Source: Enterocloster asparagiformis
GTDB lineage: Bacteria; Bacillota; Clostridia; Lachnospirales; Lachnospiraceae
Direction of reading: 5' to 3'
Assembly (NCBI GenBank): GCA_018380885.1
Contig: JAGZSY010000023.1
Span: 14,698 to 78,697, forward strand
Length of the DNA: 64,000 nucleotides
Below, piece after piece: positions 1 through 8,334 of this stretch (its first letter is position 1; each line of letters begins with the position of its first letter). The notes beneath the pieces were generated by a model. That model saw only the letters and a list, made by a program, of their open reading frames with translations, was not told where the DNA came from and ran no database searches. The translations under genes and the position numbers were made by a program.

Positions 1-1
1 C

Positions 2-982
2 TGGGGGGAATACATCGACGAGGAAGTGGAGGCCATGTTCGAGGAGGAGACCGGAATCGACGTGGTCTACGACGTGTTCGAGACCAACGAGGAGATGTTC
101 CCCATCATCGAGGCCGGGGGCGTAAAGTACGACGTGGTATGCCCCTCCGATTACATGATCCAGCGCATGATCCAGAACGACATGCTGGCCCCCCTGAACT
201 TCGACAACATCCCCAATATCAAGGAGATTGGTCCGGAATACATGGAAATGTCCAAGGACTTCGACCCGGAGAACAAATACTCCGTGCCCTACTGCTGGGG
301 TACCGTCGGCATCCTCTACAACAAGCAGCGCCTGGAGGAGCTGGGCGTGCCCGCCCCCACCAAGTGGGCCGATCTGTGGGATGAGCGCTTAAGCGGGGAA
401 ATCCTCATGCAGAACAGCGTGCGCGACGCCTTTATGGTGGCCTTAAAAAGCAAGGGATACTCCTTAAACAGCACCAACGAGGCGGAACTGGCCGAGGCCA
501 GAGACCTGCTGATCGCCCAGAAACCTTTGGTGCAGGCTTACGTGATCGACCAGGTCCGCGACAAGATGATCAATGCCGAGGCGGCCGTGGGCGTGATCTA
601 CTCCGGCGAGATGCTCTACATTCAGGAGCAGGCGGCGGATCTGGGACTGGACTACGATCTGGAGTACGTGATCCCCGAGGAGGGCACCAACCTGTGGCTG
701 GATTCCTGGGTGATCCCCGCCAACGCGCAGAACAAGGAGAACGCGGAGAAGTGGATCGACTTCATGTGCCGCCCGGACATCGCAAAACGCAACTTTGAGT
801 ACATCACCTACCCCACCCCCAACAAGGGCGCCTTCGACCTGCTGGATCCGGAATTGCAGGAGAACAAGGCCGTGTTCCCGGATATCAGCTCCTTAAAGGG
901 CAGCGAGACCTTCCAGTTCCTGGGAGACGACGTGGAGACCATCTACAACGACATGTGGAAGGAAGTCAAGGCAGCCAAATAG
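2..982 (+). CDS. potD: Spermidine/putrescine ABC transporter substrate-binding protein (5' truncated)
   Basis: The reading frame is open from base 2, so the gene begins before the window. The visible part starts WGEYIDEE, which is the first beta-strand region of PotD-type proteins, and only the signal peptide and a few residues are missing. The protein captures polyamines outside the membrane and hands them to the PotABC importer. PotD-like sequence is seen throughout, for example VVCPSDYMIQRM near the start, YCWGTVGILYN in the middle and DSWVIPANAQNKENAEKWIDFM in the C-terminal lobe. It is on the plus strand, convergent with the next gene, and is followed by a hairpin. The other pot genes presumably lie upstream, outside the window. 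Spermidine versus putrescine preference cannot be told from what is visible. Confidence 0.93.
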   Translation, partial: WGEYIDEEVEAMFEEETGIDVVYDVFETNEEMFPIIEAGGVKYDVVCPSDYMIQRMIQNDMLAPLNFDNIPNIKEIGPEYMEMSKDFDPENKYSVPYCWGTVGILYNKQRLEELGVPAPTKWADLWDERLSGEILMQNSVRDAFMVALKSKGYSLNSTNEAELAEARDLLIAQKPLVQAYVIDQVRDKMINAEAAVGVIYSGEMLYIQEQAADLGLDYDLEYVIPEEGTNLWLDSWVIPANAQNKENAEKWIDFMCRPDIAKRNFEYITYPTPNKGAFDLLDPELQENKAVFPDISSLKGSETFQFLGDDVETIYNDMWKEVKAAK

Positions 983-1022
983 CCCTTCTCCAAAACAATC
1001 GCCCATTGCATTCAATCATAAA

Positions 1023-1055
1023 AGTCCCGGGATTCATTCGCCGAATCCCGGGACT
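1023..1055. terminator. Bidirectional terminator between convergent genes
   Basis: Perfect 13-bp inverted repeat (AGTCCCGGGATTC and its complement) around a 7-nt loop. It lies between the potD stop and the 3' end of the convergent lipoprotein gene. T-runs on both sides are short. Confidence 0.7.
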
Positions 1056-1072
1056 CTCTCTATGTACGCCTG

Positions 1073-2821
1073 TCATTCCACCGCATAATTCATCATTTCC
1101 CGGATTGTCAGAGCCGGGCGCAGCGCGAAAAAGGTCTCATACGCGTCTATAACCGGTTCCAGCTCCTCGCCGCCGCTGAGGATGTCCGCCCGGATTATCT
1201 CAAGCACTTCCTCGTCCACCTCCTGGTTCAGCCGGTATTTGAGCATGTAGGCCACCGCCGCCGTCAAAATCCCGCCCTTTGTGCCTTCGTCCGCACCCTC
1301 ATACATTTCCCCTGTGTAGTCCAGGTATTCCGCGTATCCGGGCAGATCGATTTCCCCGCAAGAATCGTGCAAAGCCTTCCGGGCCCCGGACAGCTCATAA
1401 TTTTGTTCCATGGATTCCTGAACATTCGTCTCCATGATATCCGCCAGCCCGAAAAGCGCCTCCGCCAGTTCGGTGATATCGTCGGGATGTTCCAGGGCGT
1501 AGGCAACGCCCTCATGGACCGCGCTGCCGCTCAGCCGGTCCGCCCGCTCGGTCAGAAGCTCCTGGTAGAGAAGAATGGCCGTGCCCGCGCGGAACTTCTC
1601 CTCCTGGTCCGCGGCCCGGTAATCGTCGCCGGTCCAGAGCAGATACGGGTCGTAGGCGCGGCTGATCTTTGTGTTGAGCGGTTCAATCCGCGCGTCGCCC
1701 GGCAGCGCTCCCCGGGAAACCACAGGCAGCTCAGCCGGCGTTCTGCCGTTTAAGACCGCCACCGGCCTGCTGGCGCGGACCGTCTCGCGCGCTTCCGCCT
1801 TCTGCTCCGAAAAGATCATCACGCGGTAATGATTCTGATACCCCCTGGGAATCGTGATCTCCGCCTGTCCGCAGCTATCCCGGTCCGTCCGCGCGATTTT
1901 CCCGTAATAAAAGACGTTCTCCCCGTTCTGGTCCGTGATCACGGCCGAGATGTAATTGTCCCGGCCCACGGCCGCGTCCCTGTAGCCGATGACGCAGCGC
2001 CCCTCCTCCAAACGGACGGAGTCCACGGTCACGTGCTGGCCGGCGCAGGACAGCGCAAGCACCCATTCCCCGGAGGCGCTTTTGCGGTCCTTAAACTCCA
2101 TCAATTGCGCGCCGGCCGCCTCTTCCGGCAGAAACGCGGCATCCCGGGTGTATACCACCATCTCTTTGTTCAGACAGCAGGCTGGGCGCAGGGCTTTGCC
2201 ACCGCCTGGCACGGGCTGATCCAGGATTTGACCGCTGGCAGCCACCGCCCTCAGGCCGCCCTGATCCCTCAGCCACCATGCGCTGTCGTAGCGCCTGGCC
2301 TCATCCGCCTCACGCCCAAAGCCCAGCTCCTCATTGATTATGTCCCCGGGTCCGGGCAGAAACAGCTTATCCTCCGGATTGTTGTACCAGCGGGAGCTTC
2401 GGTCCGTGTAGTTGATGGCCTCGCGCTCCTCCCCGGTAAACGCCGTGCCCAGAAGCTGCGTGTTCAGATAGGCACGGACCGCGCTGTGCCGCCAGTCCTT
2501 TGTCAGTACCTCTCCCTCAGCATCGTCCCAATACGGCATATCCGCCCACTGGTTCCGGTATGTCTGGGGGATGCAGTCCGCCAGGAGATACAGCTCCGGG
2601 GATTTCTCCAGCACGCGCCATTTGATTCCCCCGAACCAGACGTACGCGCCGATCCACTCCCCGCCCTCCCCGTTGCCGGAGGGATGCGGGATCGCCCCGC
2701 CGCCCAGGCAAAATTCCCGGGCGGCGGGGGCTCTGCCGGACGCCGGCCAGCCGGCCTTCAGGCAGCCGGCCAGGAATACGGCCGCAAGCAAGGCCACAAT
2801 GGGCCATTGCTTTTTATTCAT
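1073..2821 (-). CDS. DUF6273-like lipoprotein
   Basis: 582 residues. The N-terminus is a lipoprotein signal with lipobox LAGC and the lipidated Cys at residue 20, so the protein should be anchored outside the membrane. Residues about 55-220 (WFGGIKWRVLEK, then SAVRAYLNTQLLGTAFTGEER, then WWLRDQG) have the pattern of the DUF6273 family of clostridial surface proteins. The middle resembles a beta-rich domain and the C-terminal 200 residues are helical and unrecognised. The start codon overlaps the 3' end of the upstream amylase gene by 8 bp, so the two are probably translationally coupled and co-transcribed. The function is unknown. Pairing with a GH13 enzyme suggests a role at the surface in glycan use, but that is inference. 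Confidence 0.8.
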   Translation of the reverse strand: MNKKQWPIVALLAAVFLAGCLKAGWPASGRAPAAREFCLGGGAIPHPSGNGEGGEWIGAYVWFGGIKWRVLEKSPELYLLADCIPQTYRNQWADMPYWDDAEGEVLTKDWRHSAVRAYLNTQLLGTAFTGEEREAINYTDRSSRWYNNPEDKLFLPGPGDIINEELGFGREADEARRYDSAWWLRDQGGLRAVAASGQILDQPVPGGGKALRPACCLNKEMVVYTRDAAFLPEEAAGAQLMEFKDRKSASGEWVLALSCAGQHVTVDSVRLEEGRCVIGYRDAAVGRDNYISAVITDQNGENVFYYGKIARTDRDSCGQAEITIPRGYQNHYRVMIFSEQKAEARETVRASRPVAVLNGRTPAELPVVSRGALPGDARIEPLNTKISRAYDPYLLWTGDDYRAADQEEKFRAGTAILLYQELLTERADRLSGSAVHEGVAYALEHPDDITELAEALFGLADIMETNVQESMEQNYELSGARKALHDSCGEIDLPGYAEYLDYTGEMYEGADEGTKGGILTAAVAYMLKYRLNQEVDEEVLEIIRADILSGGEELEPVIDAYETFFALRPALTIREMMNYAVE

Positions 2822-4940
2822 TCACTTCTCCCCCAATTTTCCCCTGCTCCACCGAGGCCACCACCGGGAAGAATTCATCCGCGTAGGTGGCGAACAGAGC
2901 GGCGCTGTAGGGCGGCATCCGAAGCTTGAGCAGTCCGTCCTTAACCGGGTAGCGCAGGCCGCCCACATTATATCCGTCCTCCGTGGTGAGCATCAGGCGG
3001 GCCAGCGGCACTTCCGCCGTAATCCCCAGCTGCCACACGGGAATCTCCAGCTCCTGTTCCTCCGCGTTGTTGTTGACGGCGGTCACCGCCTGGTACTTCC
3101 CATCCATGCGGCCGAACGCAATCACATTCCGCCCCCAGAGCAGTTCCTTGACCGCCCCTCTGCGCAGCACGGGCAGCGCCTTGTGGATGCGGATCATATA
3201 GCGGTGAAACTCGATCAGCTCCAAATCCTCGTGTCCCCAGGGATAGGTCCGGCGGCTGTCAGGGTCGGTCCAGCCGCACACCCCCGCCTCGTCGCCGTAA
3301 TAAACCGTGGGCGCGCCCGGCCATGTCATCTGAACCATCACGGCCTCGCGCAGAACACAGACCTTCACGCCCTTGTTGGCCGCCTCAGCGCCCACGGTGC
3401 CGATCCGGCCCACAACCCCGTTGGTCCGGGTGAGGAAGCGGGAGTGGTCGTGGTTGGACAGCTCATTCATGGCGGTCAGTATGGAGGAGGGCTGCATGCG
3501 GCTCATGTGGTAGCGCATGGCGTTGAAAAAGTTCTCGCCGTTCCCCCTCAGCTCCCCGCTGAAGCTGTCGCTGTGCTTCTCCATTCCGGTCAGAAACCAG
3601 GTAAGGGGCTCCATGAACGCGTCGTAGTTCATCACAGAATCCCACTGGTCTCCCTCCAGCCAGGGTCCCGGGTCGCCGTAGTGCTCCGCCAGAATCAGGG
3701 CGTCGGGATTGACCTCCTTGACCGCGCTGCGGAACTTGCGCCAAAACTCGTGGTTGTACTCCGCCGTATGGCCCAGGTCCGCCGCCACGTCCAGGCGCCA
3801 GCCGTCCACGCTGAAGGGCGGCGATACCCAGCGGCGGGCGATATCCAGTATATACTCCACCAGCTTCGGCGAGCTCTCATAGTTCAGCTTAGGCAGCGTG
3901 TCGTGGCCCCACCAGCCGTCGTAGGACTTGTTTCTCGGCCATGCGCTGTCCTTCTCATCGTAAAACTGGAAAAAGCTGCGGTACGGACTGTCCTTGGAGA
4001 GAAAAGCCCCCGGCTCGTAGCCGCCCTGGCGGGCGTAAATCTCTTCTCCGTCCAGCCATTTGTTGAAGGAGCCGCAGTGGTTGAACACGCCGTCCAGAAT
4101 CACCCGCATCCCGCGCCTGTGAACCTCCCCGACAAACTCCGCAAAGAAGCGGTCGCTGGCTTCCAGGTTTCTCGGCGACGCCGTGCGGACCACGTACTTT
4201 TCCGCCTGACTGTTGTCCACGGCGTTCTCCTTCACCAGCCCATCCTTATCCTCCACAATCACCCCGAAGTGGGGATCAATGTGCTCGTAATCCTGAATGT
4301 CGTACTTGTGGTTGGAGGGCGACACAAAGATGGGGTTTAAATAGATCACCTCCACGCCCAGGCCCTGGATATAATCCAATTTTTCCCAGACGCCCTTTAG
4401 GTCGCCGCCGTAAAAGCAGCCCACATCCATGGTGGTGGGATTTTTGCCCCAGTCCTCCACCCGGGTCACCGGCCTGCCGATATACACATACTCGCAGGTC
4501 TGCACGTCGTTGCTCTCGTCCCCATTGCAAAAACGGTCCACAAAGATCTGGTACATCACCGCGCCTTTGGCCCAGTCCGGCGTGTGAAAGCCCGGGATGA
4601 TGGCAAAATCAAAGCAGCTTCTGTCGTCGTCCGTCACCCCCAAACGGTTGTAAATACAGGAATCCTGCCCATTCACAACTTTAAAGTGGTACAGTACGCA
4701 GTCGCTGCCTACGGTTATCTCATATTCGTAATAATCAAACAGCTCGTCGGAATCCGCTTTCTCAATCTCTACCTCCGCGCCGTCCTCCACATAGTATACG
4801 TGTTCCGCATTGTCCCTTCCCGTCCGGAAGCGCAGGAGCACATCCTGGTCCTCATCCGGCTCGGGAGGCTTTCGGTAGTCTTCTGTGGCCGAACAAAAGA
4901 GGGCTTCCCGATTAATCTCTCTACAATTATATTCTTTCAC
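2814..4940 (-). CDS. GH13 alpha-glycosidase (neopullulanase/maltogenic amylase type)
   Basis: 708 residues without a signal peptide, so probably cytoplasmic. An N-terminal beta domain (residues 1-125, CBM34-like) precedes the GH13 barrel. Conserved regions are visible: DGVFNHCG (region I), GWRLDVAAD with nucleophile D384, ILAEHYGD with acid/base E419, and ELSNHDHSR with D498. The layout matches cyclomaltodextrinase/neopullulanase enzymes that hydrolyse maltodextrins or pullulan. The start is GTG, supported by a promoter with TTGTAT and TACAAT about 50 bp upstream. It is first in a two-gene operon with the lipoprotein gene. A decayed relative of its first 90 codons lies at 41640-41906. Exact substrate is not resolved. 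Confidence 0.9.
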   Translation of the reverse strand: MKEYNCREINREALFCSATEDYRKPPEPDEDQDVLLRFRTGRDNAEHVYYVEDGAEVEIEKADSDELFDYYEYEITVGSDCVLYHFKVVNGQDSCIYNRLGVTDDDRSCFDFAIIPGFHTPDWAKGAVMYQIFVDRFCNGDESNDVQTCEYVYIGRPVTRVEDWGKNPTTMDVGCFYGGDLKGVWEKLDYIQGLGVEVIYLNPIFVSPSNHKYDIQDYEHIDPHFGVIVEDKDGLVKENAVDNSQAEKYVVRTASPRNLEASDRFFAEFVGEVHRRGMRVILDGVFNHCGSFNKWLDGEEIYARQGGYEPGAFLSKDSPYRSFFQFYDEKDSAWPRNKSYDGWWGHDTLPKLNYESSPKLVEYILDIARRWVSPPFSVDGWRLDVAADLGHTAEYNHEFWRKFRSAVKEVNPDALILAEHYGDPGPWLEGDQWDSVMNYDAFMEPLTWFLTGMEKHSDSFSGELRGNGENFFNAMRYHMSRMQPSSILTAMNELSNHDHSRFLTRTNGVVGRIGTVGAEAANKGVKVCVLREAVMVQMTWPGAPTVYYGDEAGVCGWTDPDSRRTYPWGHEDLELIEFHRYMIRIHKALPVLRRGAVKELLWGRNVIAFGRMDGKYQAVTAVNNNAEEQELEIPVWQLGITAEVPLARLMLTTEDGYNVGGLRYPVKDGLLKLRMPPYSAALFATYADEFFPVVASVEQGKIGGEVNE

Positions 4941-4986
4941 TTCCCAAAACCCTTTTCATGTTCATAAATTAGCATTTGACTCCTTT

Positions 4987-5015
4987 ATTGTATATGAATC
5001 CAGCCCAATATACAA
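4987..5015 (-). promoter_or_regulatory. Promoter of the GH13 gene
   Basis: On the minus strand, a -35 box TTGTAT (5010-5015) and a -10 box TACAAT (4987-4992) are separated by 17 bp, about 47 bp upstream of the GTG start. This gives the amylase operon its own promoter, separate from the 20-gene unit upstream. Confidence 0.65.
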
Positions 5016-5051
5016 GTAACATTCCCCTAAAATGCAGGATTTAATTTGTTC

Positions 5052-5076
5052 AGCCGCCGTTTAAGCGTCGGCGGCT
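5052..5076. repeat. GC-rich hairpin downstream of the 20-gene unit
   Basis: 8-bp inverted repeat AGCCGCCG/CGGCGGCT with a 9-nt loop, between the MBL gene and the amylase promoter. No T-run follows on either strand, so it is at best a factor-assisted terminator or an RNA 3' end stabiliser. Confidence 0.45.
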
Positions 5077-5097
5077 CATGTCATTTTACACATGATA

Positions 5098-5145
5098 AGC
5101 GTGAAAGTCAAGGGACTTTAGGGCCTCTCCCCCTCCTTTCACGCT
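5098..5145 (-). terminator. Possible end-of-operon hairpin
   Basis: 10-bp inverted repeat AGCGTGAAAG/CTTTCACGCT around a 28-nt interior, starting 10 bp after the stop of the MBL gene. No U-tract is present, so calling it a terminator is tentative. With the hairpin at 5052 it marks the probable end of the long transcript. Confidence 0.4.
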
Positions 5146-5155
5146 GGTTTTCATC

Positions 5156-5992
5156 TCATATCAATATTTTCATCTGCTCTCTGGCAAAAAATCCCCGGGC
5201 AAAGGCCCGCCGCAGCTCCTGATCCATTTTCATCAGATCTCTGTCGCTGTACTCCCAGTCAAAATGCGAGAAACACACGCGCTTGGCCAGACAGCGCTCG
5301 GCCAGGGACACGCCGTCACGCCAGGTAGAGTGACCCCACCCCCGGTGGGAGCCGTAGTCCCCGGGGCTGTACTGGGCGTCGCAGATCATCAGGTCCGCGT
5401 TGCGGGCAAAACGCGCCAGGTCGTTCATAACCGAGCCGTCCATCTCGCAGTCCAGACCGTACACGATCTTTTTGTTTCCCGCGGTGATGCTGTAGAGCAG
5501 CGTGTTTCCCGGATGGTTGGCCCTCATGGTCTCCAGGATAATTCCGCCGGGCAGCAGGGCGCGCTGCCCCTCCCCAAGCCCTCTGTACTCCACAGAGGCC
5601 GGGCAGTCGCAAAGCGCCACCGGCCAGTAGGGCGGCCCCATGACGGCACCCAGCGCCGCTTTCAGCTCCCCGGGGCGCTCCTGCCAGCCATAGAATATAA
5701 TCTGGCGGCCCGGCTGGTAGAGGGGTTTAAAAAACGGTATGCCGCAAATATGGTCCAAATGGAGATGGCTCAACAGAATGGATATTGTTTTCACGTCCCG
5801 CCGTTTGGACAGCGCCTCCCCCAGCCCGGCCAGCCCTGTGCCTCCGTCCAGAATCAGAAGCTGCTCCCCAGTCTCTACGGAATAGCAGGTAGTGTTGCCT
5901 CCGTACTGCATCCGGTTTTCGTAGGGGGCTGGGCAGGACCCCCGGCAGCCCCAGCAGGTGATCCGTATCTGTTTTCCACAGTCTTTTTCCAT
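5156..5992 (-). CDS. MBL-fold metallo-hydrolase
   Basis: 278 residues. The metallo-beta-lactamase metal site is clear: SHLHLDHICG gives the HxHxDH motif near residue 90, followed by NHPGN and YGLDCEMDG, with a final His in CFSHFDWEYSD. The family hydrolyses phosphodiester or ester bonds using two metal ions. The opening TCWGCRGSCPAP with YGGNTTCY resembles a subfamily often found beside class III cyclases and signalling genes. It follows the FecR gene by 14 bp and is the last gene of the 20-gene series. A cyclic-nucleotide phosphodiesterase role would fit the cyclase two genes upstream, but nothing in the sequence proves the substrate. Confidence 0.8.
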   Translation of the reverse strand: MEKDCGKQIRITCWGCRGSCPAPYENRMQYGGNTTCYSVETGEQLLILDGGTGLAGLGEALSKRRDVKTISILLSHLHLDHICGIPFFKPLYQPGRQIIFYGWQERPGELKAALGAVMGPPYWPVALCDCPASVEYRGLGEGQRALLPGGIILETMRANHPGNTLLYSITAGNKKIVYGLDCEMDGSVMNDLARFARNADLMICDAQYSPGDYGSHRGWGHSTWRDGVSLAERCLAKRVCFSHFDWEYSDRDLMKMDQELRRAFARGFFAREQMKILI

Positions 5993-6006
5993 AGACGCCT
6001 CCCGCC

Positions 6007-8277
6007 TCAGCCGGCATTTGACGGGCTTGCGGGCAGGATATCGGGAAATGTGGGGGTATCCTGCCCGCCGCCATGCCCGGGAATCATGGGGTGTGCTCCG
6101 CCGGTTCCGGTTTGGGGGGGCTGGCCTCCGGCGGTTTCAGTTTCCGGCGGCTGGGGACTGGCGGGATTCTGCGGCGGCTGGGAATCCTGTAGACCGCCGG
6201 TTCCCTGGGGCGGCTGCGCATCCTCTGCCCCGCCGCTTCCTTGCGGCGGCTGAAACTCCTGCGTCCCACCGGGCTCCTGCGACGGCTGGCTCTCCTGTGC
6301 CCCGCCGGTCTCTGGCGGCAGCTCCGTCTCCTGCTCCGTCTCCCGCTCCGCCTCCGGCGGGCTGGCCGGAAGCGGATTCGCCAAGGCATTGTCACTTAAT
6401 CCGTTCTCTCCCTCCCGCTTTCTGCCCGCCACATTCCGCATCGCACCCCCGGAAAATACCCCAAGCTCCCATCCGTCAGCCCCTTCCACCGCCTCCATCT
6501 GGTCCTCCTCCAGGTTTTCAATCGACAGACCGGCATGGCCCGGCAGATTCAACGTGCCTGTGCCCACCACAAACGCAGTGGAAGAAATGTCCTCCACCCT
6601 GAGCACGTTTGCCTGCACGGTCAGCTCGCCCCCGTCCATCACAACGGCCGCCCGGGCGCCGCTCTGCGCGTACACGTTTCCCCCGGACAGGCGTATCTGC
6701 GTCGCTGCCGTTTCCCCTTCCCGGATCGCGCATTCCGCATCCCCGGAAAACAGAGTGCCTCCCGACATCTCCAACCGATCCTCCACCTCCGCTCCATTGC
6801 GGTAAACCCCGCCTTTTATCTGAAACGCGCCGTCCCTCAGCACCAGCGGGCCGCTCACTTCCAGGTTATCCCCCAGAATCGTCTGTTCCTCCCGGTCCGC
6901 CAACAGCACCAGCGCGCCTCCAACGGTTATGTCTCCTCCGCCAAGGTCCAGTCTGGTCCCCGCCAGATTCAGCTCCCCCTGTACCGCGACAGACCCCTTT
7001 CCGGTATTGGACACAGCTCCACCCTCCCCCGTCATACCTTCTGCCACCCGAATTTTTCCGGTATTATTTAAAATTCCATACGTGCCAAAATCCCCGCCCA
7101 CGTCCAGGGTGTGGGCGCTGGTATTGATGATTGTGCCGAAATTGTAAAAATCCTCCGCCGTTCTCATGGTTCCGTCCACCCGCAGATTGACTCCCTCCCC
7201 CACCTGGGCGATCACCCGCGGTCCGATTTCAAGGCTTCCCCCCGCGGGCACCGTCATATCGCAGTCCAGAGGCAGAACATACCCTTCCGGCTCCCCGGCC
7301 GGGCAGTTCACCGTCACATCGGCATTTTCAAGCTGGTCGGCGATTTCCCGGGCCGTCACCGGCATGGTCATTACAACCTTCCGGCGGGCCGATGCTTTGC
7401 CCGAGCCGGAATCCGAATCATCGCCGCCGTATATCTGGTCGAATACCTTTTTTTCTCCGTCATTCTCCAGACGCGCGATCTGCTCCAGCAGCTGGGAGGC
7501 GCGCAGCTGGTCCTCCTTCAGACGCCTCGCCGCGTTGTCTCTCATCCACGAAACATCCCATCCGGCCGCTTCCAGACGCCGGGCCAAATCCCCGTCCGCA
7601 GCCACCTGCATCAGCACATAACCGTCGATTTCCTCCTTGGAAAACGCCTCCACATACGCTCTGACCGGCGCTTCACCCGGACCGGAGCCCTGTATCCCAG
7701 TCACAGCCACGCCCTTCTGCCCTGTTCCCACCAAAACCTCGGCTGTCCGGCCCGTCTCAGGATTGATTCCCCGCATCGCCACACTGCCCTCCAGGACGAA
7801 CACCGTGCTGGTATTCTGATCCGTCACCTTCACGTACAGCACAGTTCCCCTGATTCCGGTGATCATGGTGGACGTCCTGATATTCATGGTTTCATCCGAT
7901 TTCAACGGCTCCTTGATATCGCAGAAAACGCTCCCGGAGGACAAAAGCAGTTCCAGCTTCTTGTCCTTTTTTCTCACCTCCGCCGTGCTGAGGGCATCTA
8001 ACTTAGCCGCCTTCACGTCGTCCAGCACAAAACCTGCGTAGCTCTCCTTCCCGGTCTCCAGGCTGTACCCGCTTAAAATTCTCATATTTTCAAACGCGGC
8101 CAGCGCCTTTCCCCCCTGTCCGGCCACGGAAACCTCCCCCTCCAGGGCGGTCAGCCGGATGGACGACGCCTGAGCCGTTTCCTGGGCGGCGGACGACAAA
8201 AGTCCGGGAACCGCTATCAGCAGCGCGCTCACAGCCGCAAGTATGCGGACCGCTCCTTTTTTTCGATTCTTTATCAT
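6007..8277 (-). CDS. Secreted FecR-domain protein with Pro/Gln-rich tail
   Basis: 756 residues. A signal peptide (residues 1-35, Ala-rich before QASS) precedes a FecR domain at about 38-200, seen as LEGEVSV, the SGYSLETG turn, MNIRTSTMITGIRGTVLYV and VLEGSVAM. Residues about 340-600 are a Gly/Asn-rich beta region that looks like a parallel beta-helix (repeated GGxLxLxG-type turns). The last 120 residues are low complexity with a repeated unit like QPPQGSGGAEDA, which probably spans or sits in the cell wall. No sigma factor or TonB receptor is nearby, so this is not FecIR signalling. In this operon the partner is probably the CHASE2 cyclase encoded just upstream. Confidence 0.8.
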   Translation of the reverse strand: MIKNRKKGAVRILAAVSALLIAVPGLLSSAAQETAQASSIRLTALEGEVSVAGQGGKALAAFENMRILSGYSLETGKESYAGFVLDDVKAAKLDALSTAEVRKKDKKLELLLSSGSVFCDIKEPLKSDETMNIRTSTMITGIRGTVLYVKVTDQNTSTVFVLEGSVAMRGINPETGRTAEVLVGTGQKGVAVTGIQGSGPGEAPVRAYVEAFSKEEIDGYVLMQVAADGDLARRLEAAGWDVSWMRDNAARRLKEDQLRASQLLEQIARLENDGEKKVFDQIYGGDDSDSGSGKASARRKVVMTMPVTAREIADQLENADVTVNCPAGEPEGYVLPLDCDMTVPAGGSLEIGPRVIAQVGEGVNLRVDGTMRTAEDFYNFGTIINTSAHTLDVGGDFGTYGILNNTGKIRVAEGMTGEGGAVSNTGKGSVAVQGELNLAGTRLDLGGGDITVGGALVLLADREEQTILGDNLEVSGPLVLRDGAFQIKGGVYRNGAEVEDRLEMSGGTLFSGDAECAIREGETAATQIRLSGGNVYAQSGARAAVVMDGGELTVQANVLRVEDISSTAFVVGTGTLNLPGHAGLSIENLEEDQMEAVEGADGWELGVFSGGAMRNVAGRKREGENGLSDNALANPLPASPPEAERETEQETELPPETGGAQESQPSQEPGGTQEFQPPQGSGGAEDAQPPQGTGGLQDSQPPQNPASPQPPETETAGGQPPQTGTGGAHPMIPGHGGGQDTPTFPDILPASPSNAG

Positions 8278-8334
8278 GCCTTCCTGATCCTCCTTTTATC
8301 TCCCCGTCCATATCGGACTCCCCGCAGCGCCGCC

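Noticed and set aside
2571..4340. A 589-codon plus-strand frame opposite the amylase gene.
   Set aside because: A shadow caused by high GC; the minus strand has a complete GH13 enzyme with all catalytic residues.
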